A program made the position numbers and the translations under genes. A stretch of DNA of 16,366 nucleotides from the NCBI GenBank assembly GCA_022710245.1, contig JAKLHH010000040.1, positions 1-16,366 on the forward strand. The letters run 5' to 3'. The notes below the pieces were generated by a model. It did no database searches. It was not told the DNA's origin and was given only the letters and a program-made list of their open reading frames with translations. Positions within the stretch are counted from its first letter, which is position 1; every line of letters begins with the position of its first letter. This stretch comes from Myxococcota bacterium. Lineage in GTDB: Bacteria; Myxococcota; Polyangia; GCA-2747355; JAKLHH01. Below, one piece after another: positions 6,701 to 14,338 of the stretch.

Positions 6701-7780
6701 CAGGAGCCGCCCGAGGTAGTCCTCGCGCACGCCGAGGACGACCCGCAGCCCCTCGCGGTCGCTGCCGGTCGCCAGCGCGAGGCCGAGGAGCTCCTGCCAG
6801 AGCCCGGGCGCCGCGTCGGCGAGGAGCGCTCGCTCCAGCTGGTCGAGGACGAGCACGAGCGGCCGCCCCGGCCAGGCCGCCAGCACGGCCCGCGCCACCG
6901 CGAGCCCGGCGTGGCTGTAGTCCGCGAGCGAGAGGACGCCGCAGCCGAGGTCGAGCAGCGCCGGCACCAGCCCGGCGCGCAGGAGCGAGGTCTTGCCCGC
7001 GCCTGACGCGCCGGCGACCACCGTCAGGCGGTGGGTGTCGACCTGCTCCTCGAGCCGGCGGCGGAGCTCGGCGCGCCCATGGAAGCGCTCGGCGTCCTCC
7101 GGCTCGAAGGCGCGCAGCCCGCGGTACGGCGCCGGCGCGGCCGCTGCCGGCGGCCGCCGCCAGAAGAGCTCCAGCGAGAGGTGCGGCGCGTGCAGGCGAT
7201 GCGGCGCGGCCTCGACGCCCGCTCCCGCGCTCTCGAGGAAGGCCTGCGCCACCTCGGGGGCGAGACCGGCCCGCGCCGTCTCCTCCGCGAGCCGGTGCGC
7301 GCTCCAGGCGAGGCCCTCGGCGGCGAAGACACTGCCGCGCCCATCGCACTCGCTGGCGATCCACTCCTCCAGGTCCACCGTGAGCGAGATGAGGACGCCG
7401 AGGTCGGACGGGCGCGCGTGGTGCCCCTGGCGCTGGTGGTGGCTCGCGTAGTTGCCCCAGGCAAAGAGCGTGAGCAGGTGGAGCGCGACGCGAGCCGGGA
7501 TCAGGTCGTGGCCGCGGTAGAGCCGCTCGACGACCCGCGTCGCCTGGCCCTGCTCGAGCACGCGCTCGAGCTCGGGCCGCAGCGCCTCGGGGGCGCGGAG
7601 CGCCACCAGCCGGCGGAGCGCCTCCTCTGCGGCGACGCGAAACTCCGAGAGCGCCTCGCGCAGGTAGCCGAGCTCCCAGAGCACCAGCACCTTGTGCACG
7701 CGCTGGCGGAGCGCACGACTCCCGATGCGGCCGAGGAGGTCGCGGGCTGCCTCTAGGGGGTCGCGATCGCCCTCGCTCAT
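3728..7780 (-). CDS. STAND-family NTPase with DUF4145/HEPN-like N-terminus, TM helix and 14 WD40 repeats
   Basis: A 1350-residue switch-type ATPase. Residues 20-145 are a helical domain resembling DUF4145/HEPN-type domains (IPARVALHLLTLFAWGNYASHH). Residues 218-550 are an nSTAND1-type module: PYRGLRAFEPEDAERFHGR entry motif, Walker A GASGAGKTS (257-265), Walker B LVLVLDQLE (308-316), VREDYLGRL sensor region (351-359), then a winged-helix-like segment ending in MHDQLARAV. A transmembrane helix lies near 627-646. Residues 715-1320 hold 14 WD40 repeats (SPDG ... LRLWD), enough for two seven-bladed propellers. In this family WD40 blades act as sensors and nucleotide-driven oligomerisation activates the N-terminal effector; several relatives are antiphage proteins. 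I chose ATG 7780; an upstream in-frame GTG (7921) would add 47 residues that look non-coding. Upstream Shine-Dalgarno is weak. A defence or signalling role is inference. Confidence 0.9.
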   Translation of the reverse strand: MSEGDRDPLEAARDLLGRIGSRALRQRVHKVLVLWELGYLREALSEFRVAAEEALRRLVALRAPEALRPELERVLEQGQATRVVERLYRGHDLIPARVALHLLTLFAWGNYASHHQRQGHHARPSDLGVLISLTVDLEEWIASECDGRGSVFAAEGLAWSAHRLAEETARAGLAPEVAQAFLESAGAGVEAAPHRLHAPHLSLELFWRRPPAAAAPAPYRGLRAFEPEDAERFHGRAELRRRLEEQVDTHRLTVVAGASGAGKTSLLRAGLVPALLDLGCGVLSLADYSHAGLAVARAVLAAWPGRPLVLVLDQLERALLADAAPGLWQELLGLALATGSDREGLRVVLGVREDYLGRLLREASELEGGELLGAGDALLLVGPLDRAGTREAAERPLEGSGVRFEEALLDEELVPALLETAGTVPCNLQLVCGRLLAEARRTGQAVLDRALYRRLGGAAQILAGHLDETLASSCYDGERELAWALLRAMTEGDARRWVELGALWQAIQPVAPGEDAVRLHAVLGRLTDDRLVVARGSGPAVTYSLMHDQLARAVGERASASELEQREAQGHLDRALASWADPGRRELLRGRGLAVVLRHWPHLEHTTSSPARALLVASRRGRLVRRLGVGALLAAALLGTVFGLVQLQRAVREAGRATAIADQGVLLRAQLELDRDPTQAVAWLRNLSSEGAGIGVVTLIEEARRRGVAEVLRGRGPFAAVALSPDGRLLAAASERTVRILELAGRRVVAELSGHTDQVSALAFARGGRLLVSASWDGTLRLWDPGSGRALGAIAAGGQPLYALAVAPDGEQAAAAGADGRVHRLRLAERGASGPPLAAHGKAVLALAFSADGRLLASGSLDHRARLWDAVTGEPRGSLEHPQELYAVSLSPDGRLLATAGREEAVRLWETGAARAPAGGEAEGAPARLLSCPGGVLALAFSPDGRALAAAGAEKVVRLFDVDQGEGRGFPLRGHLGLVTGLAFSADGRRLASSSLDHTLRLWDLAARAAGGLRLRGHEGEVQAIAFAAGGRTLFSAGRDGALRRWSTATGGPAGPALTHGQAALALAVSPDGRWLASGGADGRLLLWEPARGAQTPRLLVQASKAIYALAASPDGRGLAAATGDGRVLLWSLPARREGVGALPTGDALPPDDAPPPKALSGPGGALFALAFTPDGRTLLAAGHDRRLHLWDAAAGKLSASLESGHAEPIYALAVAPDGRSAVTASGDATLRLWDLAARRPRATLLGHRHWVLSVAFAPDGRSLASGSSDGTVRLWESSRGRPLGPPLLGHTDWVYAVAFAPDGGTLASASGDRSIWLWQLGDASLPRLRALIDRLTNLEVRLDGRVEVH

Positions 7781-8026
7781 TCGCGTCGTCTCATGGTACG
7801 CGCCGCCGTCCGGCCACCTCCCGCCCGCTCGACTCGACGCCCCGATGATAACAGACCCTGTGCGCCGGGCGGTGGCGGGAGCTGCCGCGAGTGGCGCTTC
7901 ACTTCCTCGCGGAGCGTCCACGACGCGAGCAGGCGAATCCGGGCGAGCCGACCTCGGGCGCGGCGAGCGACACTTGCCCCTCTGCCGACGGCTGGCTACG
8001 ATCGATCATCCACGTCGGAGGTGCAC
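7781..8026. other. Divergent intergenic region between STAND gene and cysteine-rich lipoprotein
   Basis: These 246 bp separate two divergently transcribed genes. A promoter for the plus-strand gene is visible near its right end (7974-8002). For the minus-strand STAND gene only a -10-like TATCAT on the minus strand near 7850-7845 was seen, without a good -35. No operator palindrome or RNA structure stood out. Confidence 0.5.
7974..8002 (+). promoter_or_regulatory. Putative sigma70-type promoter of the cysteine-rich repeat lipoprotein
   Basis: TTGCCC (7974-7979) and TACGAT (7997-8002) are separated by 17 bp. The -10 matches consensus at 4 of 6 positions and the -35 at 3-4 of 6. Transcription would start near 8009, eight bases before the Shine-Dalgarno GGAGG at 8017-8021, which sits 5 nt from the GTG start at 8027. 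The compact arrangement supports both the promoter and the chosen start. Confidence 0.45.
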
Positions 8027-9220
8027 GTGCCCTGGGCCAGGCGATGGGGGCCGCTCCTGCTCTTGCTCCTCGCCGGCTGCGCTGGGACCCGGCCGCCGCT
8101 GGTCTCGCGCTCCGACGGTGCACCCGAGAAGGGACTCGGCTGGCCCGACGTCAGCTGGCTCCCTGGCGGTGACCTCGGGGGCGAGCAGGCCTGCGGACCC
8201 GCCACCTGCGGCGGCTGCTGCGCCGCCGGCGTCTGCCAGCTCGGCGCTGCTGACAAGCTCTGCGGCAGCGGCGCCGCCACCTGCGTCGACTGCACGCTGC
8301 AGGGCGCTGGCTGCGTCGCGGGACTCTGCTCGGGCTGCGTGCCCGTCTGCTCTGGCAAGAAGTGCGGCGAGGGGGACTCCTGCGGCGGCGTCTGCAAGCA
8401 GGGCACCGGCTGCACCTGCGCGCCCGTCTGCAGCGGCAAGAAGTGCGGCGAGAGCGACGGCTGCGGCGGCACCTGCCAGCCGGGCTCCGGTTGCTGCACG
8501 CCGAGCTGCTCTGGCAAGACCTGCGGCGCTGGCGATGGCTGCAAGGGGACCTGCCAGGCCGGCTCCGGCTGCTGCACGCCCGCCTGCGCCGGCAAGACCT
8601 GCGGCGCCGGCGACGGCTGCGGCGGCACCTGCCAGGCCGGCTCCGGCTGCACGCCCGTCTGCACGCCCGGCTGCGCCGGCAAGACCTGCGGCGCCGGCGA
8701 CGGCTGCGGCGGCACCTGCCAGGCCGGCTCCGGCTGCACGCCCGTCTGCACGGCCGCCTGCGCCGGCAAGACCTGCGGCGCCGGCGACGGCTGCGGCGGC
8801 ACCTGCCAGGCCGGCTCTGGCTGCTGCTCCCCGAGCTGCAGCGGCAAGCACTGCGGACAGGGGGACGGCTGCAACGGCACCTGCAGCCTCGGCTCGGGCT
8901 GCACGCCTGGCTGCGGCGAGCTGCTCGCCTCCAAGGGGCTGCCGGACGCGGGCCACGGGTGCTGCGTCTTCGGCTGTCAGACGACGGAGGCAGGGGGCCG
9001 GGGCGCCACCTGGGACTGCGATCACTGCTGCTCGTCGACGGGCCCTGGGGCGTGCGCGCTCCCCTCCTGCGGCGGCCTGCTCGCCCACAAGGGGCTCCCC
9101 GACGCTGGCTCCGGCTGCTGCCAGTACGGCTGCCTCTCGACTCAGGCGGGCGGGCCCGGCGAGACCTTCGACTGCACCTACTGCTGCTCGTCGCAGCCGG
9201 CCGAGTGGGTCTGCCAGTAG
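8027..9220 (+). CDS. Cysteine-rich tandem-repeat lipoprotein
   Basis: A 397-residue exported lipoprotein. The start is GTG 8027, because GGAGG lies 5 nt before it and the protein then begins directly with a short signal peptide (PWARRWGPLLLLLLAGC; lipidated Cys18). Residues 104-295 are seven tandem repeats of 26-29 residues with the pattern C-x2-C-[SA]-G-K-x-C-G-x-[GS]-D-x-C-x-G-x-C-x3-[GS]-G-C, a Cys/Gly-rich motif known from secreted proteins of Myxococcota. The C-terminus has two copies (296-343 and 348-396) of a different module: CGxLLAxKGLPDAGxGCC, then GC, a TxAGG segment, DCxxCCSS and a closing Cys. Many disulfides, or metal binding, are expected on the cell surface. No enzyme domain was recognised. 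An upstream in-frame start would add a non-signal extension, so it was rejected. The gene ends 22 bp from a convergent lipoprotein gene. Confidence 0.85.
   Translation: MPWARRWGPLLLLLLAGCAGTRPPLVSRSDGAPEKGLGWPDVSWLPGGDLGGEQACGPATCGGCCAAGVCQLGAADKLCGSGAATCVDCTLQGAGCVAGLCSGCVPVCSGKKCGEGDSCGGVCKQGTGCTCAPVCSGKKCGESDGCGGTCQPGSGCCTPSCSGKTCGAGDGCKGTCQAGSGCCTPACAGKTCGAGDGCGGTCQAGSGCTPVCTPGCAGKTCGAGDGCGGTCQAGSGCTPVCTAACAGKTCGAGDGCGGTCQAGSGCCSPSCSGKHCGQGDGCNGTCSLGSGCTPGCGELLASKGLPDAGHGCCVFGCQTTEAGGRGATWDCDHCCSSTGPGACALPSCGGLLAHKGLPDAGSGCCQYGCLSTQAGGPGETFDCTYCCSSQPAEWVCQ
8588..8830 (+). repeat. 87-bp near-identical DNA tandem repeats inside the cysteine-rich lipoprotein
   Basis: The block starting GCCGGCAAGACCTGCGGCG recurs at 8588, 8675 and 8762, exactly 87 bp (29 codons) apart, with near-identical codons including synonymous sites. 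The neighbouring repeats to the left (from about 8513) use different synonymous codons. Three repeats therefore look like a recent expansion or gene-conversion tract, in frame, so copy-number change would not break the protein. Confidence 0.85.
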
Positions 9221-9242
9221 CTCAGGGACCGGGAGCCAGAGC

Positions 9243-10052
9243 TCACCGACGCTCGATGAGCTCGCTCTCTGCGCGGTAGCGAAGGCTGCCAGCGAAGCGC
9301 TCGCGGAGGTGACGCGCCTCCCCCAGCCCGGGGCACACCCACGAGGTGTCGTTGACATTGGCCGCCGCCCAGAGGTCGAGCTGGTAGCAGCCGTCGTGGC
9401 GGCCCGCCGGGGTGACGACCGCGCCGAGCCCATCCACCCGGCGGGCACCCACCGTGATCGGCTGCCCGCCCCGCGCCTCGTGGCGCGTCTCGGGGTCATC
9501 GTGCCAGAGGACGCCGGGCTGGAGCGGCAGCACGAAGACGAGCCCCGCGTCGTCGAGAGCGCCGAGGTCGAGGCTCTGCTCCTGCAGGTAGACCGCGACG
9601 CCTCTGCGCGTGGTGGCGTAGTTGGGCCCCGCGCCGTGGGTCACCTCCTCGCCGCCGATCACGTAGAAGAGCCGCCCGGGACGCGGGGTGAGCCCCCAGT
9701 CCTCCTGCGGCGCCGCGCAGCTGGCGCCGAAGGCGACCTCCCGCCGCACCTCGACGACCGTGCGCAGCACGCCGCCCTCGGCGCGGTCCGCGACCGCCGC
9801 CACGCGCTCGCTGTACTCGCAGGTCCAGCGTGCCTCCCGGGTGCCCTCGCTGTCCGTGTCGCGGGACCAGGCGCTGAAGCGGTAGCGCGCCAGGCGGCCT
9901 GCCTCCAGCCCGAGGACGCGCCGCTCCTCGGCGTGACCGGCGCTCGCCGCGACGGGGGGCGCCAGGCCGGGCGACAGGGCGGTCGCCGGCGGACGGCAGG
10001 CGCCGACGATCAGCAGAGCCAGCAGAGCAAGGCCATGCGCACTCTCTCGCAT
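9243..10052 (-). CDS. Predicted lipoprotein, function unknown
   Basis: A 269-residue exported protein with no family I recognise. The signal peptide is MRESAHGLALLALLIVGAC with Cys19 in a lipobox-like VGAC, so envelope anchoring is likely. The mature part starts with an Ala/Pro-rich linker (to about residue 42) and continues as a mostly beta, mixed-charge sequence containing several scattered cysteines (RWTCEY, GASCAAPQEDWG, GRHDGCYQLDLW, SWVCPGLG). The spacing of four Cys suggests two disulfides in an oxidising compartment. The GRHDGCYQLDL and SWVCPGLG segments resemble the look of beta-sandwich lipoproteins, but this is impression only. GAGGAG lies 4 nt upstream of the ATG, supporting the start. 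It converges with the cysteine-rich repeat gene (22-bp gap) and diverges from the kinase gene, sharing a roughly 95-bp promoter region with it. Confidence 0.75.
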   Translation of the reverse strand: MRESAHGLALLALLIVGACRPPATALSPGLAPPVAASAGHAEERRVLGLEAGRLARYRFSAWSRDTDSEGTREARWTCEYSERVAAVADRAEGGVLRTVVEVRREVAFGASCAAPQEDWGLTPRPGRLFYVIGGEEVTHGAGPNYATTRRGVAVYLQEQSLDLGALDDAGLVFVLPLQPGVLWHDDPETRHEARGGQPITVGARRVDGLGAVVTPAGRHDGCYQLDLWAAANVNDTSWVCPGLGEARHLRERFAGSLRYRAESELIERR

Positions 10053-10127
10053 CAGGCTCCTCGAGCAGGGTTCTGCCAGTACTACGGAGGCAGGCCCCGA
10101 GTCCTTTCGCGACCTCTTGCAGGGTCC

Positions 10128-10147
10128 TTGAGCCGCGCCCGGCCCCC

Positions 10148-10156
<9 letters not shown>
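10128..10156 (+). promoter_or_regulatory. Weak candidate promoter overlapping the annotated kinase start
   Basis: TTGAGC (10128-10133) and CAGAAT (10151-10156) are 17 bp apart and each matches sigma70 consensus at 4 of 6 positions. If real, transcription would start near 10163, after the first ATG (10148), and the kinase would have to start at ATG 10178. Similar-quality matches arise by chance, so this is tentative. Confidence 0.25.
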
Positions 10157-11611
<1,455 letters not shown>

Positions 11612-11651
11612 CAGCCCGCGGCGCAAGTCCTGGAGGGCGAGAGGCCTCGGC

Positions 11652-12536
11652 GTGCTGCTGATCGGGCTCCTCGGCTGGCCCGCGCCCTCCGGCGCCGACG
11701 ACGCGGCCACCGCCTTCGCCCAGGGGACCGAGCTCTTCCGGCGCCGCGAGTACGTCTCCGCCATCGCCGCCTTCAAGCGCGCCTACCGGTTGCGCCCGCA
11801 CCACAGCGTCCAGTGCAGCATCGCCCGCTGCCACCACAACCTGAACCAGTTCGTCGAGGCCGCCGCGCACTATGGCCGCTGCCTCGACGAGGGCGCGGCG
11901 CACACCCCGCTCGCCGGGCGGCTCCGCCGCGCGCTGCGCGCCGTCGAGCAGCAGATCCGCTGGGTGGACGTGCTCAGCCCGGGCCGCGGCGGGACGGTCC
12001 ACGTCGACGGCAAGGCCGCCGGCCTGGCGCCGCTCCGGGTCCCGCTCAACCCCGGTCAGCACGTGATCGAGGTGCGCCGCGCGCGCTGCCGGCCGGCGCG
12101 CGCCGTGGTGGAGCTCGTCGAGCCGGGGCAGCGCAAGCTGACGCTGGTCCCCGAGCTGATCCCTGCGACCTACACGCCTGCGGGGCCGGAGAGCCGCGCC
12201 ACCGGGGAGCGGGCGGCCCGGGAGATCCCGTCCCCGCCGCCGCGCCGCGGCGTCCACCGCGCCTGGTTCTGGACCAGCGCCGCCCTCACCCTGGCGCTCG
12301 GCGGGGCGCTGGCCGCCTGCGGCGCGCTGACCCTGCAGCGGCGCGACGAGTACAACGGTGACCCGACCAAGGAGCGGCTCGATCGCTTCCTGCAGCTGCG
12401 CACGGCGACCAACGTCCTCATCGGGCTCACCGCCGCGGCGGGCGCGAGCTCGACGCTGCTCCTCATCTACACGGACTTTGGCCGCCGCGAGGAGCGCAAG
12501 GTCTCGGTCAGCGTCGGCGTCGGAGGGACCTTCTAG
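11652..12536 (+). CDS. TPR/PEGA-domain membrane protein
   Basis: About 294 residues. A hydrophobic N-terminus (LLIGLLGWPAPSGA) looks like a signal peptide. Residues 17-80 form a TPR-like region (AATAFAQGTELFRRREYVSAIAAFKRAYRLRP, then HHSVQCSIARCHHNLNQFVEAAAHYGRCL). A PEGA domain follows at about 104-170 (VDVLSPGRGGTVHVDG ... LNPGQHVIEVRR). The C-terminus has two TM helices (205-227 and 252-274) split by a short loop (RRDEYNGDPTKERLDR), an arrangement typical of myxobacterial TPR/PEGA proteins often encoded beside kinases. No ATG or GTG lies between the kinase stop and GTG 11652, preceded by GAGAGG at 8 nt; I use it. It leaves no basic n-region, although in-frame codons just upstream encode one (RRKSWRARGLG), so the true start or frame is uncertain. 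It is 40 nt downstream of the kinase gene. Confidence 0.78.
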   Translation: MLLIGLLGWPAPSGADDAATAFAQGTELFRRREYVSAIAAFKRAYRLRPHHSVQCSIARCHHNLNQFVEAAAHYGRCLDEGAAHTPLAGRLRRALRAVEQQIRWVDVLSPGRGGTVHVDGKAAGLAPLRVPLNPGQHVIEVRRARCRPARAVVELVEPGQRKLTLVPELIPATYTPAGPESRATGERAAREIPSPPPRRGVHRAWFWTSAALTLALGGALAACGALTLQRRDEYNGDPTKERLDRFLQLRTATNVLIGLTAAAGASSTLLLIYTDFGRREERKVSVSVGVGGTF

Positions 12537-12537
12537 G

Positions 12538-13629
12538 ATGCGACGACTGCTCCTTTCCCTCGTCAGCTGCTCGCTCGCCGGCTGCCTCGTCGGCGTGGAC
12601 GAGACGCTCTGGGAGCACCGGGACCGGGGCGCCGTGGAGAGCCGCGGACCGGACAGCTTCGTCCTGCCCGACCGCCCGTCCGCGGACGTGTTCGTGGTGC
12701 CCGACGCGGGCTGCCCGAAGGGGTTCACCCAGTGCGGCACGGTCTGCGCGGATCTCACCTCGGACCCCGCCCACTGCAACACCTGTAACAACCCCTGCCC
12801 GGCCACCACCGATCGCTGCGTCGCCGGCAAGTGCCGCTGCGGGCCGGAGGGTGACGCCTGCGCGAGCACGCTCAACTGCGTGGCCGGGATCTGCCGCTGC
12901 GCGGCGGGCGGGCTCTGCAACGGGTGCTGCGACGGCAACACCTGCCTCTCCTCGGGCCAGCAGACGCTCACGCTCTGCGGCAAGGGCGGCCTCGCCTGCA
13001 AGAGCTGCGCGACCACGAACCCCTGCGTGACCGGGAGCTGCTCGTCGGGGGTCTGCCTGCAGAGCAACGTCACCAACGGCACCGACTGCGATGACGGCCT
13101 CTTCTGCACGCCGAGCTCGAAGTGCAGCGGCGGCAAGTGCGCCGGCGCGCAGATGAGCTGCAGCCAGCTCGACGACGCGTGCAACACGGGGACCTGCAGC
13201 GAGTTCGCGCTCGGCTGCGTGAAGATGCCGAAGAAGAACGGCACCGGCTGCGACCTCGACGGCAAGTACTGCACGGACGATGCCTGCCAGGGCGGGACCT
13301 GCACCGCTGGCGGCGCGCCCAACTGCAGCTACCTCGACCAGCAGTGCGTCACCGGCATCTGCACCGAGGCGGCCAAGGGGTGCACCAAGCAGAGCCTCGG
13401 TGACGGCACGAAGTGCGACGATCAGAACCCCTGCACCGATCCCGACACCTGCACCGGCGGGGTCTGCGGCGGCACGAAGCTCCCTGATGACACGGCCTGC
13501 GGCTTCATGAACCAGAAGTGCTGCGCCGGGACCTGCTGCGGGATGGGGACGTCCTGCTGTGGGACGAGCTGCTGCAACGGCACCCAGCAGTGCTGCTCCG
13601 GGGTCTGCAAGCAGTACGGGTCCTGCTGA
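12538..13629 (+). CDS. Cysteine-rich secreted lipoprotein
   Basis: A 363-residue exported lipoprotein. The signal peptide MRRLLLSLVSCSLAGC gives lipidated Cys16. A charged linker rich in Asp/Arg/Pro follows (residues 20-58). CPKGFTQCGTVCADLTSDPAHC-N-T-C is a cysteine motif common in myxobacterial surface proteins. Several EGF-like or delta-typical repeats follow (GTDCDDGLFCTPSSKCSGGKC; GTKCDDQNPCTDPDTCTGGVC), and the C-terminus is packed with Cys-Cys pairs (CCAGTCCGMGTSCCGTSCCNGTQQCC). Disulfide-stabilised surface protein is the inferred role; no catalytic domain is recognised. The ATG lies one base after the stop of the TPR/PEGA gene, with GGAGG 11 nt upstream, so it is likely the third gene of the kinase operon. 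Its style resembles the 8027-9220 lipoprotein, but the repeat types differ. Its stop faces the convergent nuoI gene. Confidence 0.85.
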   Translation: MRRLLLSLVSCSLAGCLVGVDETLWEHRDRGAVESRGPDSFVLPDRPSADVFVVPDAGCPKGFTQCGTVCADLTSDPAHCNTCNNPCPATTDRCVAGKCRCGPEGDACASTLNCVAGICRCAAGGLCNGCCDGNTCLSSGQQTLTLCGKGGLACKSCATTNPCVTGSCSSGVCLQSNVTNGTDCDDGLFCTPSSKCSGGKCAGAQMSCSQLDDACNTGTCSEFALGCVKMPKKNGTGCDLDGKYCTDDACQGGTCTAGGAPNCSYLDQQCVTGICTEAAKGCTKQSLGDGTKCDDQNPCTDPDTCTGGVCGGTKLPDDTACGFMNQKCCAGTCCGMGTSCCGTSCCNGTQQCCSGVCKQYGSC

Positions 13630-13690
13630 CCCTCTGCCAGCGGGGCCGAAGGACTTCAACACGGTCCGTGACGAGGGGAGGACGAACGCC

Positions 13691-13741
13691 CGGCAGCTCG
13701 CCAGGCGCTGCGCAGGTGGCCAGACGCCAGCTCAGCTGCCG
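13691..13741. other. Inverted repeat overlapping the nuoI stop codon
   Basis: CGGCAGCT (13691-13698) can pair with AGCTGCCG (13734-13741), an 8-bp stem at the end of nuoI between convergent genes. The intervening sequence has further short complementary blocks (GCCA/TGGC). No T-tract follows on either strand, so it is not a standard terminator. It may stabilise the 3' end or act with Rho; this is guesswork. Confidence 0.3.
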
Positions 13742-14328
13742 CGGATCTTCCCGGAGAGCTTGTCCCCGCCGTCGTAGATCTGCCGCACGTCGCCGAGCTC
13801 CCGGTACTGCTCGCGCCAGCCGGGGCCCGCGCCGCCCTGCCGCGCGATGTTCCTGCCGCCGAGCCTGAGCAGGTCCTCCTTCTGCATGTTCGCCTGATCG
13901 CGGTGCTCGACGGGCGGGAAGTGCAGGCCGGTGTCCATCCGGATCGCGTCGCAGGGGCAGGCCTCGACGCAGAGCCCGCACATCACGCAGATCAGCTCGT
14001 CGATGTCGAAGGAGACGGGGTACTTCTCGGCGGTGTCCTCGCGCTCGCCGGCGACGATGGTGATGCACTGGGCCGGGCAGATGGTCGAGCACATCATGCA
14101 GGCGACGCAGCGGACGCTCCCATCCTCGCGCTTCATCAGCCGGTGCACGCCGCGGAAGCGCGGCGGGTACTCTCGCTTCACCTCGGGGTAGCGGACGGTG
14201 ACGATCTCCTTCGAGCCGAAGGTGTTGACGAAGAAGTGGCGCAGCGTGATGCCGACGCCGCGGATCAGCTCGGGCAGGTAGAGCTGCTCCCAGAGGCCGC
14301 GCTTGACGGAGACGAGCTTGGTGGTCAT
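13732..14328 (-). CDS. nuoI: NADH-quinone oxidoreductase subunit I
   Basis: A 198-residue iron-sulfur subunit of complex I that passes electrons through clusters N6a and N6b to N2 near the quinone site on the cytoplasmic side of the inner membrane. Two classical 4Fe-4S ferredoxin motifs are intact: [12 protein letters not shown] (Cys74, 77, 80, 84) and [12 protein letters not shown] (Cys114, 117, 120, 124). The N-terminus is the amphipathic region expected for this subunit. A C-terminal extension beyond the second motif (about 70 residues) makes it slightly longer than the usual 160-180. GAGGAG lies 6 nt before the ATG. It starts 10 nt after nuoH ends and is the last visible gene of the cluster; the next gene on the left is the convergent cysteine-rich lipoprotein gene. 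Confidence 0.96.
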   Translation of the reverse strand: MTTKLVSVKRGLWEQLYLPELIRGVGITLRHFFVNTFGSKEIVTVRYPEVKREYPPRFRGVHRLMKREDGSVRCVACMMCSTICPAQCITIVAGEREDTAEKYPVSFDIDELICVMCGLCVEACPCDAIRMDTGLHFPPVEHRDQANMQKEDLLRLGGRNIARQGGAGPGWREQYRELGDVRQIYDGGDKLSGKIRGS

Positions 14329-14338
14329 GTGGCGCTCC

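Noticed and set aside
3560..7006. 1148-codon open frame on the plus strand opposite the STAND/WD40 gene
   Set aside because: The minus frame has Walker A/B and 14 WD40 repeats; the plus frame has none of these and only high-GC low-complexity text.
7781..7921. Upstream GTG start (7921) for the STAND protein
   Set aside because: The added 47 residues are Ala/Gly/Arg-rich without homology features; ATG 7780 leads straight into the helical domain, although its Shine-Dalgarno is weak.
8336..8911. CRISPR or mobile element based on 78-87 bp repeats
   Set aside because: The periodicity is in codons, with conserved Cys spacing, so these are protein repeats.
9221..9242. Bidirectional terminator between convergent genes
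   Set aside because: Only a weak AGCTC/GAGCT pairing with no T-tract; too little support.
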